Below are positions 48,250-61,727 of a stretch of 64,000 nucleotides of DNA, in pieces. The stretch spans positions 8,565,501 to 8,629,500 of the forward strand of contig JACDQD010000102.1 of the NCBI GenBank assembly GCA_019843655.1, written 5' to 3'. Under the pieces are notes generated by a model that was not told the DNA's origin, searched no databases, and worked only from the letters and a program-made list of their open reading frames with translations. The DNA comes from Lethocerus indicus. Its lineage: Eukaryota > Arthropoda > Insecta > Hemiptera > Belostomatidae. The translations under genes were made by a program, and so were the position numbers. How positions within the stretch are numbered: position 1 is the first letter of the stretch; each line of letters begins with the position of its first letter.

Positions 48250-51219
48250 GCTCCGAATTTCTGAAACTTCGGGACCGGACTTTTGCCACCCCCGAGCCCC
48301 TCCGCCTCGTCCGGTCCCACCTACCCACCGACCCCTCGACATCCTCCCCGGTTAACTGAATTACATCTATTTCAATTAGCTCCCTCCTCCGCCGCGCCTT
48401 TTATAAATAGCGCGGCCAACGCCGGCGATTTTGTTCCACTCAAACAAATTTGTTATTATACCATAAATAAAATACATCCGTAGAATAGCGGGTATGATAA
48501 ATGTATTTTGTTTTCCACTGATGGAGAATAATCTACGTTCAGTTACCATTTTTGTGCATGGGATTGCTTTCAAATCCAGTATCTGCAATGGGCTGATATA
48601 AATTGGAATTCTCCAACCTACTCTGGGTACCGCAGTTGGAATTAAACAACCAAAATGACTTATTAAATTCTTCCGTAAGATGGAAGTAATTGTTATACAT
48701 TTGCATTACAAAATTGAGTCAAATTAGATTCAGTGTATGGATCATACACGTTGACAGAATGGAAACCCTTTCAGTAGAAATTTGTAATTGAGGAAAAGTC
48801 GGTGTATTGGCCTCATCACTATCGGACATTCTTTCAATTACTCCTTATCCAGTAAACGAAGTCAGTACTAGGATTGATAGAGATCGCTTCACGATGAATA
48901 ATGGGCAAATCTATATTGCATCGCACCAGGCAACTCGATAACAATCCAGGCTAGTAAATTTCCGTTGACTATGTAAATTCCCACGCGTTCAGGAATGCGG
49001 CAAAATTGTTTTTAATTGTAACAATGTATATTGTATTCGGAACAATAATTTCACTTTATCTAAATTAGGGGGTTATGCCCTAATTATTCCCCTTGAAGTC
49101 TATACGGTGGAATGGTTAAAATTCAGGTACTGTCCATTAAATCATTTTATATTCATTTTTTTTAGAATACCTGTATATAACACCCACCCTTCATAATATA
49201 ATTCATGAATGCATACGACCCGATAGTCCCGGGCTTAATTTCGTTAGGCGACATTAAAGAAAGTCATGAATAATAATTAAATATTGACATCGGGTTTTAA
49301 ATGTACAACCTACGCTTTTAATTCGAACCGGAAACTCAGTTTACCGCTTTTATGAATGAAACCGCTTTTACATTTTGCGCAAAACTGAATATGCCCGACG
49401 GTGAATAAAACTTTTTCCAATTTCTGAGGTATATTGACCATTACAAATTTCGAAATATTACCATTTCCTTTTAAATCGATGGTAATCGTGTCGATTGATG
49501 TTGCAACGGTGAAATTCAAGGAGTTCTTAGGCTTTGAACATAATCATGGCCCCTGTAAAATAAAATTACTCACGAGGGTATTTACTGAAATTTAATTATT
49601 TCTCTTATTTGAGAACAACATTTTTCAAATGCGCGATGTTATAATATAGTCGATCAGGGGAGTTTAATTATTCGAGAGGCGAAAAAGAACATTTTACTAA
49701 TAATTAATGCTATTGATCAATTTCCGTTTCATAATCATTTATATTTAAAATGGAACATTATTTATTATTAGTTCGGAAGAGGGTTGATAAATATTAAAAC
49801 ATGATGGAATTTATTATAAAGTATTTAATCTTTTAATTCGTAAAATGGACGCTCTTTCTGCTCGGAAACTAAATCAGGATTTGAGGTCTGTGTGTGTGTG
49901 TATATATATTCGCGGATTATATATTTTACCAATATCTGAATTTATTCGGAAATAAAATCATACCATTTATAACATTCTGATATGAAAGGTCAGAACAGAA
50001 CCTGAACGTTAGGTTCTCATACTCCATCGTATAATAACATTCACACTATGCATAATATGTATGATAATCAGAAATGTATTATGACGTATATTATTTAACG
50101 TGAGCCCCTTTTTAAGGAGTGCATTCTAAGTCGGCATACAGGCATTGGCAGAATATGAAGGTAATTTCGTGTATTTCAAGATTTTAAACAGAGGGAATTA
50201 AAACTAACACTTTTCATTTAAATTTTAGTCTATCGGTTCTGTACAAGTATTAAGTATTAAAAAGTATCTTTTTTCTCAATGACAAAATATTCTCTTCGTA
50301 TAATTTATATTTATTTGTCCCGATATGAAAGCCGGAATATATACTTACAACTTTATTCAAAGGGTTTCGACACATGCATAAGTCATTTCCTGGCTCATTA
50401 GTCCACTGTTTAAGTATCCCTCTCGCGATATCATTACCTCCTGCGCCCTTCCTGGTCGTTTTAATTCCCTCTCTCTTATCTGGCTACGAAAATTTGCCGG
50501 TAATAACTACCTGAACCAGCTTAAAAAAAGTAAAAATGTAATATGCCCGGGGGGTGGGGTAAATTATCTTTAGATCGTGTCCTTGTGATTCATATAGCAC
50601 ACACGAGCGCTCGAGACCCCCGCGGCTCCAATTTAGATCCACATATGATAGGCCGTCCCTCCCCCTCAACCCCTTTCTCTGAACTCCAAACTGCGCACAC
50701 GCTTTCCCTAATCCACTGTACTATTTCTTTCCTTTATCAATTCTCCTTTTCCTGGCCTGTCTCGAGCGTCCAATAGACTAATTGAGACGCGAATTAATAG
50801 CGAATGGTCATTAATTAATAATCATCAGTTCCCTTCCAAACTAATAGTAATCAACACTATATAGTTACGCCCACTTTTATTCGTGACAAGAACTTTTTCT
50901 TATGGTCTATCAACATCGAACAACTGAAACCGCACACTATAACCACGGAACAAAGAAATCTAAATCCTATAATGTACAGTATATCAGAAGAAGGAAGGGG
51001 AAATATTGGAGCTTATTTAATTTTACAGACGTTCTCAACAGTATTCAATTCTTGTATACATCAATGCGACATATCATGAGGTAAAATCCGTTCATGATTT
51101 GGTGGCAAAATATCGAATTCGGAAATTGTGGATAGTTCTGTCTAGATCAAGACAGTGATCGTCCAGTAGAACATTCATTAAACATTCTATCGACTATGGG
51201 ATACGATTCACGACTCTCT

Positions 51220-51235
51220 AATATATATATATATA

Positions 51236-51281
<46 letters not shown>

Positions 51282-51287
51282 TATATA
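51220..51287. repeat. (TA)n microsatellite with GTGTA interruptions
   Basis: TA alternation interrupted by two GTGTATA units, one early and one at the end. The paired interruptions suggest duplication within the array. Confidence 0.95.
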
Positions 51288-53646
51288 GGATGGGCCTATT
51301 TAAAAAAAAGAAGAGTAATCCCGACCAATTATTTTAAAACCGTGAAATAAACTCCGCCTCCCACCCTCGTAAATTTGCAGTCCCCCGCAATGGGTTTCTG
51401 GTGTGGTGGGGGGGGGGGACTCTGCTATGCAAATTGTACTCGAAAATTTTTGATTAGCGCCCCATCCCCCGACAGACCACGTTCTACAAAAACAGAGCCC
51501 TTCGCCCACGTCCTAATTAACAGAATGGAAGTTAATTTTGAATTCTAAGCCAGGCCGACGTTTTCAGGATGGGACGGGACGCGGGGGGTTGGTAGTGTTG
51601 GAAGGGGGTTGGTTGTGGCGGCGGGGGGTGGCTAATGCTTGATTTAAATCTACCCCCTCTCCCTTCTCCCCGCCCTGCCACCCCCCGGCTACATCACCTG
51701 ATAAATAATTAATGTACACAAATTCCTGTCCTATCGATCAATCAACCCACGTCGCCCACTGCGGGGCATAAATTTTAACAAAATGTTAGGGCGGCCGTAG
51801 TTTTAACACAGCCGGTTAAATGTTTTTTCAAACTCTTTTGACTTTGGCAGCTCTCGTATTAGTAGTATATGCGATATGGGAAAGATCCCAGTGCTATATT
51901 GGGAATTATATCGTAAAATAAGCATAGTGGGCAGAGGATAGTGACAGGACGACGTATTTATTCAAAATACGGCCAATACTCCGAATATATCTGCATGGGT
52001 GTGTGGATATGGGTGCGAGCCTCCCCTCATTATCAACTCCGGGGAAAAATTGTATAAAACGTTCGTGTTGGCGAGGGTTTTACCGCCGCCGCCCACTCCG
52101 CCCCCACACCATCCTCTCGCTCTTTCTCCCCCTTTCAGTCGGCCCTTTTAATTATTTCTGTGACGCATTACAAATAATTGGTGCCACCCCCCTCTCGACA
52201 CGCCCAAACATTGCACTCACGTTTATACCTCTCTGCCATAACCCTCCCCGGGTAAGGGGACAGTGGCCTAAACCCCCGACGGGCTCTAATTCCGCTCTAT
52301 TTTCGCGGCCGGGATCCAATTTCCATACCGCTCTCTCTCTCGCTCCTCAATTAATTTGTGGGAAAGGCACAAAGGAGTATTGGGCAAACGAATTTTTCAG
52401 TGACGAATCCTAATGATCGCCCGTGCCCGTGTGTAGAGCGTCACTTGCCAGTCATGTTTGTTTAATATTGTTTTACACACTAGACTGTGCAGATTCCGGA
52501 ATACAATATTGTATTAATATGAATGTATTCAATACGAATATTATTTCGTTCTGATTTTTCTTTTGACCACAATACTATTTTTCCTGAGGAGAATTATTCA
52601 CTGTTTCCAATTCCAGCTAACTACGAATTCAATGAACAATGTACGATATCCGAATTATAAAATTTTTAAATTTTATTACATCCCTAATTTCAACCCCTTC
52701 AGAATGAGTCCGAAAAATGGTCGTGTGTCTGATTATGGCGAGTAACCGTAGTATCTACGTCTCCGTATCATTTTGCCACAGTCAAGCTAAATGTTTAAAA
52801 CGTGAGATTTTTGGTAGTTCTTTTCAGTGTACATAAAATAAACAACCGGAGGGAATTTGTTAATTGGCAACACAGTTTGTCCGGGAGAGGCTTCCGAGTA
52901 GTTGTGTTGTTTCGGTGGCCCGTTCGGGGAGGGGGGTTATCTAGCGAGGGGTTAGAGGGACCTCTGTCCCCTCGGGGGGTTAAATAATAAATAATGCAGC
53001 CCCCTGCCCCCACCCTCGCCCCCATAAAGCGACCCCGGAGCGGGTCCCTGGGAGGTCCCCGGCACATAAATATCCACGCAGCATTCGGATCGGTCGCCGG
53101 GGGTCGGTTTTAGGGGGTGGGTCGGGTCGCCCCTTTGTACTGAGCGCTTCATGAGGGTGAATCAACCCCTTATTCTCCCCCGAAAACTGGCGTGAGAGTG
53201 TCCTACGGTTTTTTTAAATACGACTAGTGAGGCCACGGAAATCTTTCAACGCTGTTTTATGTTATAGAAAAGCTGCAGGAAAACAAATTCTATTATGAAA
53301 ACAAATACAATCGTTCTTGACGAAAGCAGCTTCCATGAATTAACTCGAATTTGCCAGTTTCTAAATTTAATATTTCAAATGGGAAAATAATAATAAATAA
53401 TAACTTTATTTAATTAATCGTAAAAGTATTTACATTTACTCGAAAGGAATGCTTAGGTGTTAATAGCTTAAATAGTTCATACAAATTAAAAGAACCGGAA
53501 AAATACTGGGTCATTGCCGTTCTCACGACTACCGTGCATATATCAATGTAAAAATACATACAAATATTCAATTTACAAAACGAATGCATTTAACAGTTGG
53601 TGTAATATTTTATTAACTTATTTGCAATTTTGTTCACTGTGAAAGT

Positions 53647-53676
53647 CTAATATACGTTCTTTTGTTTCAGGTGAGT
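53647..53676 (+). promoter_or_regulatory. Candidate recursive splice site RS2
   Basis: A CTAAT branch motif at 53647-53651, the T-rich tract TTCTTTTGTTTCAG ending at 53670, and GTGAGT at 53671-53676 directly abut. The likely branch A (53650) is 20 nt from the acceptor G, the same distance as at RS1. It lies 34.5 kb downstream of the coding exon at 19042-19183 on the same strand. Joining the two rebuilds a CAG|GTGAGT donor, allowing a second splicing step to a later exon. Confidence 0.65.
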
Positions 53677-53710
53677 TAATTTTTACCTGTGAATGATGTA
53701 CGGAAGATGG
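53671..53710 (+). other. Candidate RS-exon (40 nt), stop in every frame
   Basis: From the ratchet junction to the next donor (GATGG|GTGAGC, GT at 53711) is 40 nt. Frame one reads GTG AGT TAA, frame two starts with TGA, and frame three reaches TGA after seven codons. Retention would truncate the protein and probably trigger decay. In the frame of the exon at 19183 the stop is the TGA at 53694-53696. This fits an RS-exon that is defined for acceptor recognition and then removed. Confidence 0.55.
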
Positions 53711-53716
53711 GTGAGC

Positions 53717-56700
53717 CATTATAGTCTATAAATATTATTAAACGACTCAGTATTTCAACATAATAGTATGTATGCTACTTCATTCCCACCGGCATGACAA
53801 GTCCGAACATTTGACGAAATTTATGCAATAATTTTTTCGATCTCGTTAAATTTGTACTATTAAGTTGTAATCCTCGAACTACTTAGAGCTAAAAGCGATA
53901 TGTTTAGTGTAACCGTATCACCGGTAAATGGAATTTCAGTGTATATAAACATTTACATAAATTCCACTACTTTTACAAAGTTTTAGTACAATTTCTCCTA
54001 GCTGACATTTGTTTTAGAATCTGCGTAGGTCAAATTTCAAAATCGGTGACCCATCGTTACCAGTAACAATGTTCCAGAAATACGAGCGCCTCGTATAATA
54101 TTCTTCGAGGGCTTTTTAAAAGCTAATGTTTTTCCAATCGCCACCAGTACTGGGCGAATTCAGGAAACGTTCATCTTTGTGTTTTTTCCCCTCCAACGCC
54201 GCGGGTAAGTTATATCTCTATTCGAAAAGCCTTTTTCAATAGCCAAATATTCGACGCTTTTTTGAGTGTTTTTGCGGAGATATTTTGTCGTCGAGCCAGA
54301 ATTCTAAACACTATGTCAAATGCCCCTCCCTCCCACGCTCTCCCTACGGTGGTAAAATACCATTGCGGTCAAGCCCCATTAGCCCCTTTTAAACAGCCCC
54401 CCATGCCCCGGGCCCATCGTTTATAACTGAAAAAGTGTTCTTGTTTTCCTTTTTTCCCTACTGCTCTCTTGTCCCCTCTGCCAACCGGCCTGGTCTCCGA
54501 TATATTTTACAACGGCCCGTGTATCGCTTGTTGTTCTATGTATGGCGCTGTCGCCTGCTTGCGGGCTCCTACCGAGCAGACCAAAGTGGTATTCTCCAGC
54601 GGTTGCCAACAAAATCCCATACACATTTCTTCGTATTCGCCGCCTAACTCCCCGAACACCCTCCCTTGTTTTCTTTTGCTGGACATGTTTCGGTTAATTG
54701 GCCTTCCATTGTCAGGTTGCTAGCCATACTGTCCTCTTTTAGCTACTTAGATCGAAACCGATTATTTAGTAGTTATGAGATATGTCTGACGGGACGATTC
54801 AAGGTACAATCTGAAAATATGTCGTTCTTTGATTTTCAATTCGGACAATATGTGATTATTAATTATTGAGCTAATGATCCTTCATATTCAATAAGTCAAT
54901 ACCGTCCATAAACTATCCAACATACATAAGTTCACTAACTGTAGTTTGTCTAAATGTAGAAATACTGAATGCAGTTCTTCTAAACTACCATGTTCTTTAA
55001 CACTAATCAAAGACCATATACAATTTAATTTTCATTTCGCATTTACGAGATTTAATCGCAAATATATCAAACCCGATCATTTGAATTTGACCGGTTTACT
55101 GGAATAGAAAATCACCGCCGTACAGTTGTTGAGTGAGTTTTTAATATTTTGCCCTGTTTTTCTCTTGTATTTTAAGCTTTGAAAAATCTTGGCTTATAAA
55201 ACTAAAAAATAAAAAAATATATTCGTGCGGAGGCGCCGGTGCCGAGGAGAATTGGAGACCATCCTTCTTTTTGCGCCCCCCGGTTCTTACCTTCACCCCC
55301 TCAAACACTTTCGACGTCGAACCGCCCCGGGCCCCCCCGACCATTTTTCACTGGGGGAGGGTTACAACCTTCCCCTCACTGCCCCCGATCGAAGAGGTAG
55401 TTTCGCAGAGCACCCCCTCCCCCTCCCTAAAGGGGTAGAACCGCCATTATCGTTTTCACCTAACGTCTCGAGGAGCCCGGCGATGGTGGGGGGTGAAGTA
55501 GTGAGCGCCCCCTTAGTGTAAATTAACCCCCGGGCAGGCGGCAGGTTTCTTAAGGAGGGCGGGGGTGGCTCGGAAGGGGTTGTGCGTTAATTAGTCGTAC
55601 GACTGAGGAAGGTAAAGTGTAGGGGAAGGGGGTTGAAAGTTACCCCTCGGTCCGTACTGTATCCCCTTCCCCCTTCCAGGAGCATGATTTATTACGTTGT
55701 TCCTCCCCAACCCCCTTGCTCTACAACGGACATTAACATCCGACCTGGAAACGTTTTTTCTCCCACCACTTTCTTTCTAAAACTCTCGGTTTCGACTGAA
55801 AGTCTCCAGGAGTACATTCTTAAATCTGTAGTTTCATATTTGTGTATTTAATCCAGACATACTTTATGCATAGTAACATATTACTTCACAGGGCTACCGT
55901 CAGATGACAGTGTCCTGCCAGTAGGCAGCCATCACATAACATTAATTATCAATCACATAATATTAATTATTAATCATTTAACTTTTATTACAATGGCTCA
56001 GAAGTTAACAATAGTTATTCATAATCGAAATGAATTAACCAAATCCATTTAATGATCTATGAAATAAAACCGAAATATTGAAAGCTTTTTAGCTTTTTAA
56101 AAAAAAGAAAGATTTTTAAATTGATTTTATTCTTAGGAGTATATTGTATATTATTAATAACAATTTATGACGATTAATCACAACATTCCAGTGTGTACAG
56201 TGTGAAATTCGCCCATGCGGAAAGTTATTTCACGCTATGTATCATCTACAGTTTCAAACTAGGTTCAATGAACCTATAAAATTTATCCCCGGGTTAAGTT
56301 CATTATTCCTATTCTGGACCGCGTCGGTAATCCGTGTTATCGCAATCGTATAGGCATTGATCGGTCGTTTTTTCCACGAAAACTGTCCCTCCTCCCCCTT
56401 TATAACATTGGGAAACATCCCATTTTCATCTACGTGGGAAGGGGTCAGTTTCGGCGAGGGGTCGAGGGGGCCGGCCAATAATTTAGGCGATTACTTCCAA
56501 ACTATTATCCTCCTCCCATTAGCTATTAGCCGGGATTGGCTGAGCCGGTGCCGGGGCGGTCCGCCTCCTCCTCCTCCTGCTCGCCCCCTCTCCGCCCCGT
56601 TAATTTGGTTAATTGCAGTTAGACGCCTTGCAACCCCAAGTTTTAGTTGGGAGGGTCTAGCTCCGATAGGAGGGGTGGGGGGGGGGTGTGGGGTCGAGAT

Positions 56701-59686
56701 CTATGATTTATGATTCGGGGTGGCCTAATGTCTCAGTCCTCATCCCTCGGGCCGAAATTACTGTCGGTGGGACGAACCTTTAGTTATTGAGGGTAGTGTT
56801 GCCCGGGCTTGGAGGAATACAAATTGGGAATTGATTTCGCGATTTGGGCTAGGGCCAAGTGGCCCCGGTTTTCTGCGGGAGGGTGGCCAGGTTTGGCAAG
56901 CCCGCCCTAACTCACTGACCGACTCCCACGCCCCTGCCCCTCGTCCTACAACCCCTCCCTCCTCCCGCCCTCCGGCTGGCTACTGCACAAAAACACATAC
57001 TTGTACCCGGCAGCGAGCGAGCGCGGCACGAGGATTAGTGACCGTGGGCCGATACGCGCCTTCCCTGGCCCAGTAGCCCTCCGTTAATCCCTCCCCCGGT
57101 TCTCGTGTAGTCTGCCGACCACGTAAAACCTACCTTTTCGAGGACACCCTGACTATAGCCTGCAGTTTTACAACACAATTGATTGTTACTCTGTGCTTAC
57201 ATTTATTTTTTGTCCTTGTCGGATATCCGTTTTGCACGGTCCTTTTTTTGTGGTAGATGAACCGCCGTTACGAAATAAAATTGACAAAACCCGGATGTTC
57301 TGAATTAGTGGACAATATGAATTTTATTCCAGTTTCATGATGGTTAAAACCCTTCTGCATGACTAACTGTTATTATTGTACTTTAAATCAGATTATCTTA
57401 GAGTCAACGGAATTTTTATTTTAATCATTGGAAATTGTCGAGTATAGTCAAGTATAATTTTCAAGGTATAAAAATAGGATAAATTGACGTAGTCCGTATT
57501 AATTCCGATTCATTTAACCATTTTTATATTTTTATTCCGGGAACGATATCGACCTTCACTGCATTAAGGAATCGTTGCGTAGTAACCATCTGATAGTTGA
57601 TAATTAGTAATGAATAAAACGTCTTTTATAATTCATAAAAAAGCAACAACCCAGAACACTAGAACAGAAGACGATTGATGTGAAAATTCGAGAATACTAA
57701 TTTTACAAAAAGAACGATTTTATCCGATTCTATTCTGTGTACCAGAAATCGAGAGGAATTATGCCCTGAAAAGAGGGAGGGAAAAAGCGGTTATTATTAT
57801 TTTCTTTTATTATTATCATCTTTATCGAAAGGGAGGAAAATGTATTGAGAGAAGTTGGAGGGGGATGCGAAGAAGCGGTGAAATACGCTCCTAATATATA
57901 CCCAGATTCTCGGGGCGCAGAACGGTTTTTTCCGAAGGCCTCCCTGCTCACCCTCCTTTCTCGTAATCCCATATTTTGCAAGGGGCTTCATAAGTTTTAA
58001 CGCCCCGAGCTCCGTGAAGATTGCGCACACTGTATCATAATTTTGCAAGACCCTTCTCCCCCCCACTCTCCACCTTTTACTTAATAGCTTGATGCCAAGT
58101 TGATACGAAAGTGATTTAAATGTCCGATATCGCGTTCCTCCCTTTCTCCCTTGCAAGGCTATTTTGCGTGTTAAATTAATTTTAGGGCCTCGTATATTTT
58201 TGCCAGCGGAAATTTCGACGCTCGAACTGAGCCCGGAGTATAAATATAAATTTTAGAAGTTGTTTAAGGTTATTTATCCATAATATACCTCTTGCAACGC
58301 ATCGATCATTTAATTTTTTTTGTGTGAAAGTTTTTCTTTCAATACTGCCTGCCGACCGTTTCCTTAACATTAAAATCTGTACTAATTTATTCCTCTTCAT
58401 CGTGAGCTCATTCCGGCTGCTGGTATCTTCATTATGGATACTTTTCAACGTTTTCGAGCAAAGCATTCTACCTCCGCCATGGTGAGGAGTTCATATTGTA
58501 CGGAAGAAAAACCCGTACTGCGAAAGGACAACACATGTTTTATGATGATATTTGAACATATACGTATAACGAATATTGTCTAAATATTCAGTCGGGAACC
58601 ACTGTATGTTCGGATTTTCACACTATAACAAATTTATGTTAAAGAGATGGTATCCAACGAACCCTCGATTCAATTTACTGTACAAGCAGTTGCTTTTGAA
58701 TACAGGAAAATATGTTTAACTGCAATATCGTCATTATAACCAAACCCCATCGTTATTCTGGCGCTAATACCGTACAAAAAGAAACGTTTCTTCTTCGATC
58801 GGGGCACTTAAAATAAATTGTATTTTTATAAAATCGCCCCCCTTCTACCATTTTAGTCCGAAGAAATAATTTTCTATAACATTCCAAACTAGATTTGCTA
58901 TTTCTTGCTGTGTTCTTAAATGCGAGTCACGTTTGGTCGTTTGTTTAATTGGTGACATCCCCCTCCATCGCAAACCCTCCTTCAGGTTCGTTAGTTGCAG
59001 TCTCTTATTAACGAAGAAAACCTCCGCTGTTATAAGTTAAAGAAGTCGAAAGGAATCACCACTCTCTTCCTTCTTCGTTCGTACTCTAACTATTTATTTA
59101 TACAAATTAGAAATTCCGCTTAGGGTATGTCTTAATGAAGGCATTGATCTTTTGCTGTTTATTTTTCGGCTTGTACTTTTTCTCTGGAGGAGAAAGGCCA
59201 CAACCAAATTGGTTTCGTTGCTTTCAATGTGCAAGTCAAGTAATGAAGTTAATGATTAGGTAAATAAATTTTTGACTGTACAATTAGACCAGAATGTTTA
59301 TATACTACTAGTTTCAAGCTACTAATAGCATTTTATATTCTGAAGCTTCTTAGTTTCAATGATTAATTTGTTATAGATACTGAAATTGGCCTAAAATATA
59401 ATTTCGTTGCATTTTTTTGTCATCCAAGAAAGGTTTCTAATGTTATGAAATGAACGAACTCCTTAGATTTAAATGTTTATCCCTATTTTCGCTATATCTA
59501 TATGCTCATTATTAAATAGAAAACGAACGCTAAATATTAGGGCGAAGTTATTTATTATTCCCTCTCTTAAGGGGAAACTTCCGAATTGCCATTGAAGAGC
59601 TGAATTAGAATCGAGTTATATCTCGAGTTGTGGGGGGTTGAAGGAGCGTGGTGGGGCGTTCTCTCATTCCATCTTCCTCACCCTCA

Positions 59687-59688
<2 letters not shown>
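53717..59688. other. Non-coding stretch
   Basis: GC-rich blocks near 55220-55680 and 56560-57070 contain many C and G homopolymers; AT-rich sequence surrounds them. A GTAAGT donor-like site sits at 54205 without a matching acceptor. No exon is supported. Confidence 0.45.
55931..55972. repeat. 21-bp tandem duplication with ATTAATTA cores
   Basis: Two adjacent 21-bp units beginning ATCACATAA differ at two positions. Each carries ATTAATTA, so the pair gives two equally spaced homeodomain-type sites. Confidence 0.8.

Positions 59689-59733
<45 letters not shown>
59689..59733. repeat. (CT)22 microsatellite
   Basis: Pure CT alternation for 45 bases. Confidence 0.96.
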
Positions 59734-59736
<3 letters not shown>

Positions 59737-61725
59737 TCCTTTTCGTTTCCTTATAACCGAATTAACCCATTAAAATATTACAGTTTCGTGCCGGGACAAA
59801 TTTAAATTTATTACGTTTAATAACTTGGAAAGGTTCCCAAAGTAAGGAAACGAGTGGTGCGGGCCGGCTGTATGTATCCCGCGGTTGTAAATAACTCACT
59901 GCTTGGAAAATTTCAGGACTGATTTATCTTCGGCCGGGCGAATCGTTGGTGGGATGAATGGAGGGAGAAGAGAAGGAATGATCTTTATTATTACCACCGA
60001 GGTTGAATTTCGTTTTCTTGATAAGAAATTAAATCAAACTTTTTCTCCCAGATCCTGAGAATAAATTAATGTACGGATAATGAGTTGCATTAAAGTGAAA
60101 TACGGAGTCAGAAACTATGGAGAACGTTTTCTGTACGATTATTTCTCCAATATGTCTGCGACGAATAATATGTCGGCAATCACGTAGTCCTCTGTTTGTT
60201 AACATCCTCCTGTAAATTTTTATTTCTATTGTCTACTTTTATTTCTATTATTTATATATTTTTTATTTATTTCAATTTTTTTATCCCGCCGAAGATACAG
60301 CTCAACGATTTTGTCCATCAATAAATTTATCACTGATTGTAGACCTTCCTAAAATATTGTCATCAAACATTTAATGTTACCCTGAATGCTAAGCTATTTT
60401 TTTGTAATCTAAAAGCGTTTGAGTCCGACCAAATCACACTGCGTATTCATTATTTTGTTGGCGATGAAGAATTATTGCTTATGGCCTTGTATAGGAACTT
60501 TTATTTGGGGTCGCGATGTTAAAATGATTCTGTCACCCAGCTTGGCTCCCGTTCAATTTCTGTCATGATATAATGAGTTATGCGAAGCTGATCGTTGTTT
60601 TTAATAATGGCTGTAATATGTTGGCTAAAATTGATTTATATTTCCTTCTTTCCTGGAATGAGGATGTTGGGTTTAGGAATCGATACTAAATAAAAGTACG
60701 AATCTCAGATACAATTACTCTCGGGATTGTAAGTTATGGTTTTTCAATAAATGAATCTCCAGCTATCTATGTCGTAACTCTTGCTCGATTTCGCGACCAC
60801 ACGATTTTTTTCAAGATCTGATTAGTTTCGATTTTCTGTTTAGCCTATCCTGGTACGTTGTCCTACGTTATTTGTTATGTTGTACTCTGACATGTTTTTG
60901 TAATTATCATTAATTATTAACGCACTTGAAAATATAATAATTTTAAAAATTGGAAAAAATTATAATTTTGGGCCCATTTATTCTTTCATTATTAATTTCA
61001 TATCGGACATAACATAACTCGCATTTATTGAATTAGAAATTAATTACACAAATGTTTTAACTTTCCAACTATTTAGTTATTAAGATCGTTGCTTTTAAGG
61101 AAATTTAAGAGAGGAGGATATTTCTGACATCGCTAAAATCCGTTTCCCTTCTTGTCTAATAATTGAATCATGAGATTCCAGCTTTTATCTTTGGATGAAA
61201 CTCTTTTTTTTTATTTCACTTTAATATTTCAGTCATTGGTTGGCTATTTCAGTCGTTTTCTTCGTCTCGGTGACAGATATTTGCTTTGTTTTCCTTCAGG
61301 AAGAGTTGTTCAAATATTAATAGTGCAGATTGGGGACATCTACAACAGTATTTTTATCCGTTATTAATATTGCCATTTTTAATCGTCTATTTAAACAAAA
61401 TTGGCGAATGCTCTCCCTATTCCTCCGTAAATAAATACCCGGTTATTGTGAAATATTTGCTTTGTAAGTCAAGTGGTTTTGTTCTAGGAACGAAATGTTT
61501 GTCGATTGTTCAGGAATGAATGACTCCGCCCCGCCCCCAGAACTGGAATTGGGGCACAGTTAAAGTGTAGTTTGGGCCCACATGAAGCGTGGTAACTTTC
61601 TTGAAAAGTATTTCGAGGGGCCGATTTTATTGTTACGATTCGAGTTTAGGAGGTATTGAACGTATTCTTAACAACAAATTATATATTGTATATTATATTG
61701 CAATAGGCTAAAACAACTACTGCTT
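59734..61725. other. AT-rich non-coding stretch
   Basis: No gene was recognised. A good acceptor-like site ends near 61299 (TTTGCTTTGTTTTCCTTCAG) with about 20 open codons after it but no clear donor. Confidence 0.45.
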
Positions 61726-61727
61726 TA

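Larger units (their letters stand above)
45093..53646. other. Non-coding stretch
   Basis: AT-rich DNA with GC-rich blocks near 47800-48420 and C/G homopolymer patches near 51400-51700. Microsatellites are listed separately. Open frames up to 136 codons (52003-52413) are compositional and lack domains. No exon is supported. Confidence 0.45.

Noticed and set aside
52003..52413. 136-codon + strand open frame
   Set aside because: Driven by C-rich composition; no domain or supporting gene structure.
54205..54210. Isolated donor consensus GTAAGT
   Set aside because: No acceptor or open frame ends at it; single GTAAGT matches are expected often.
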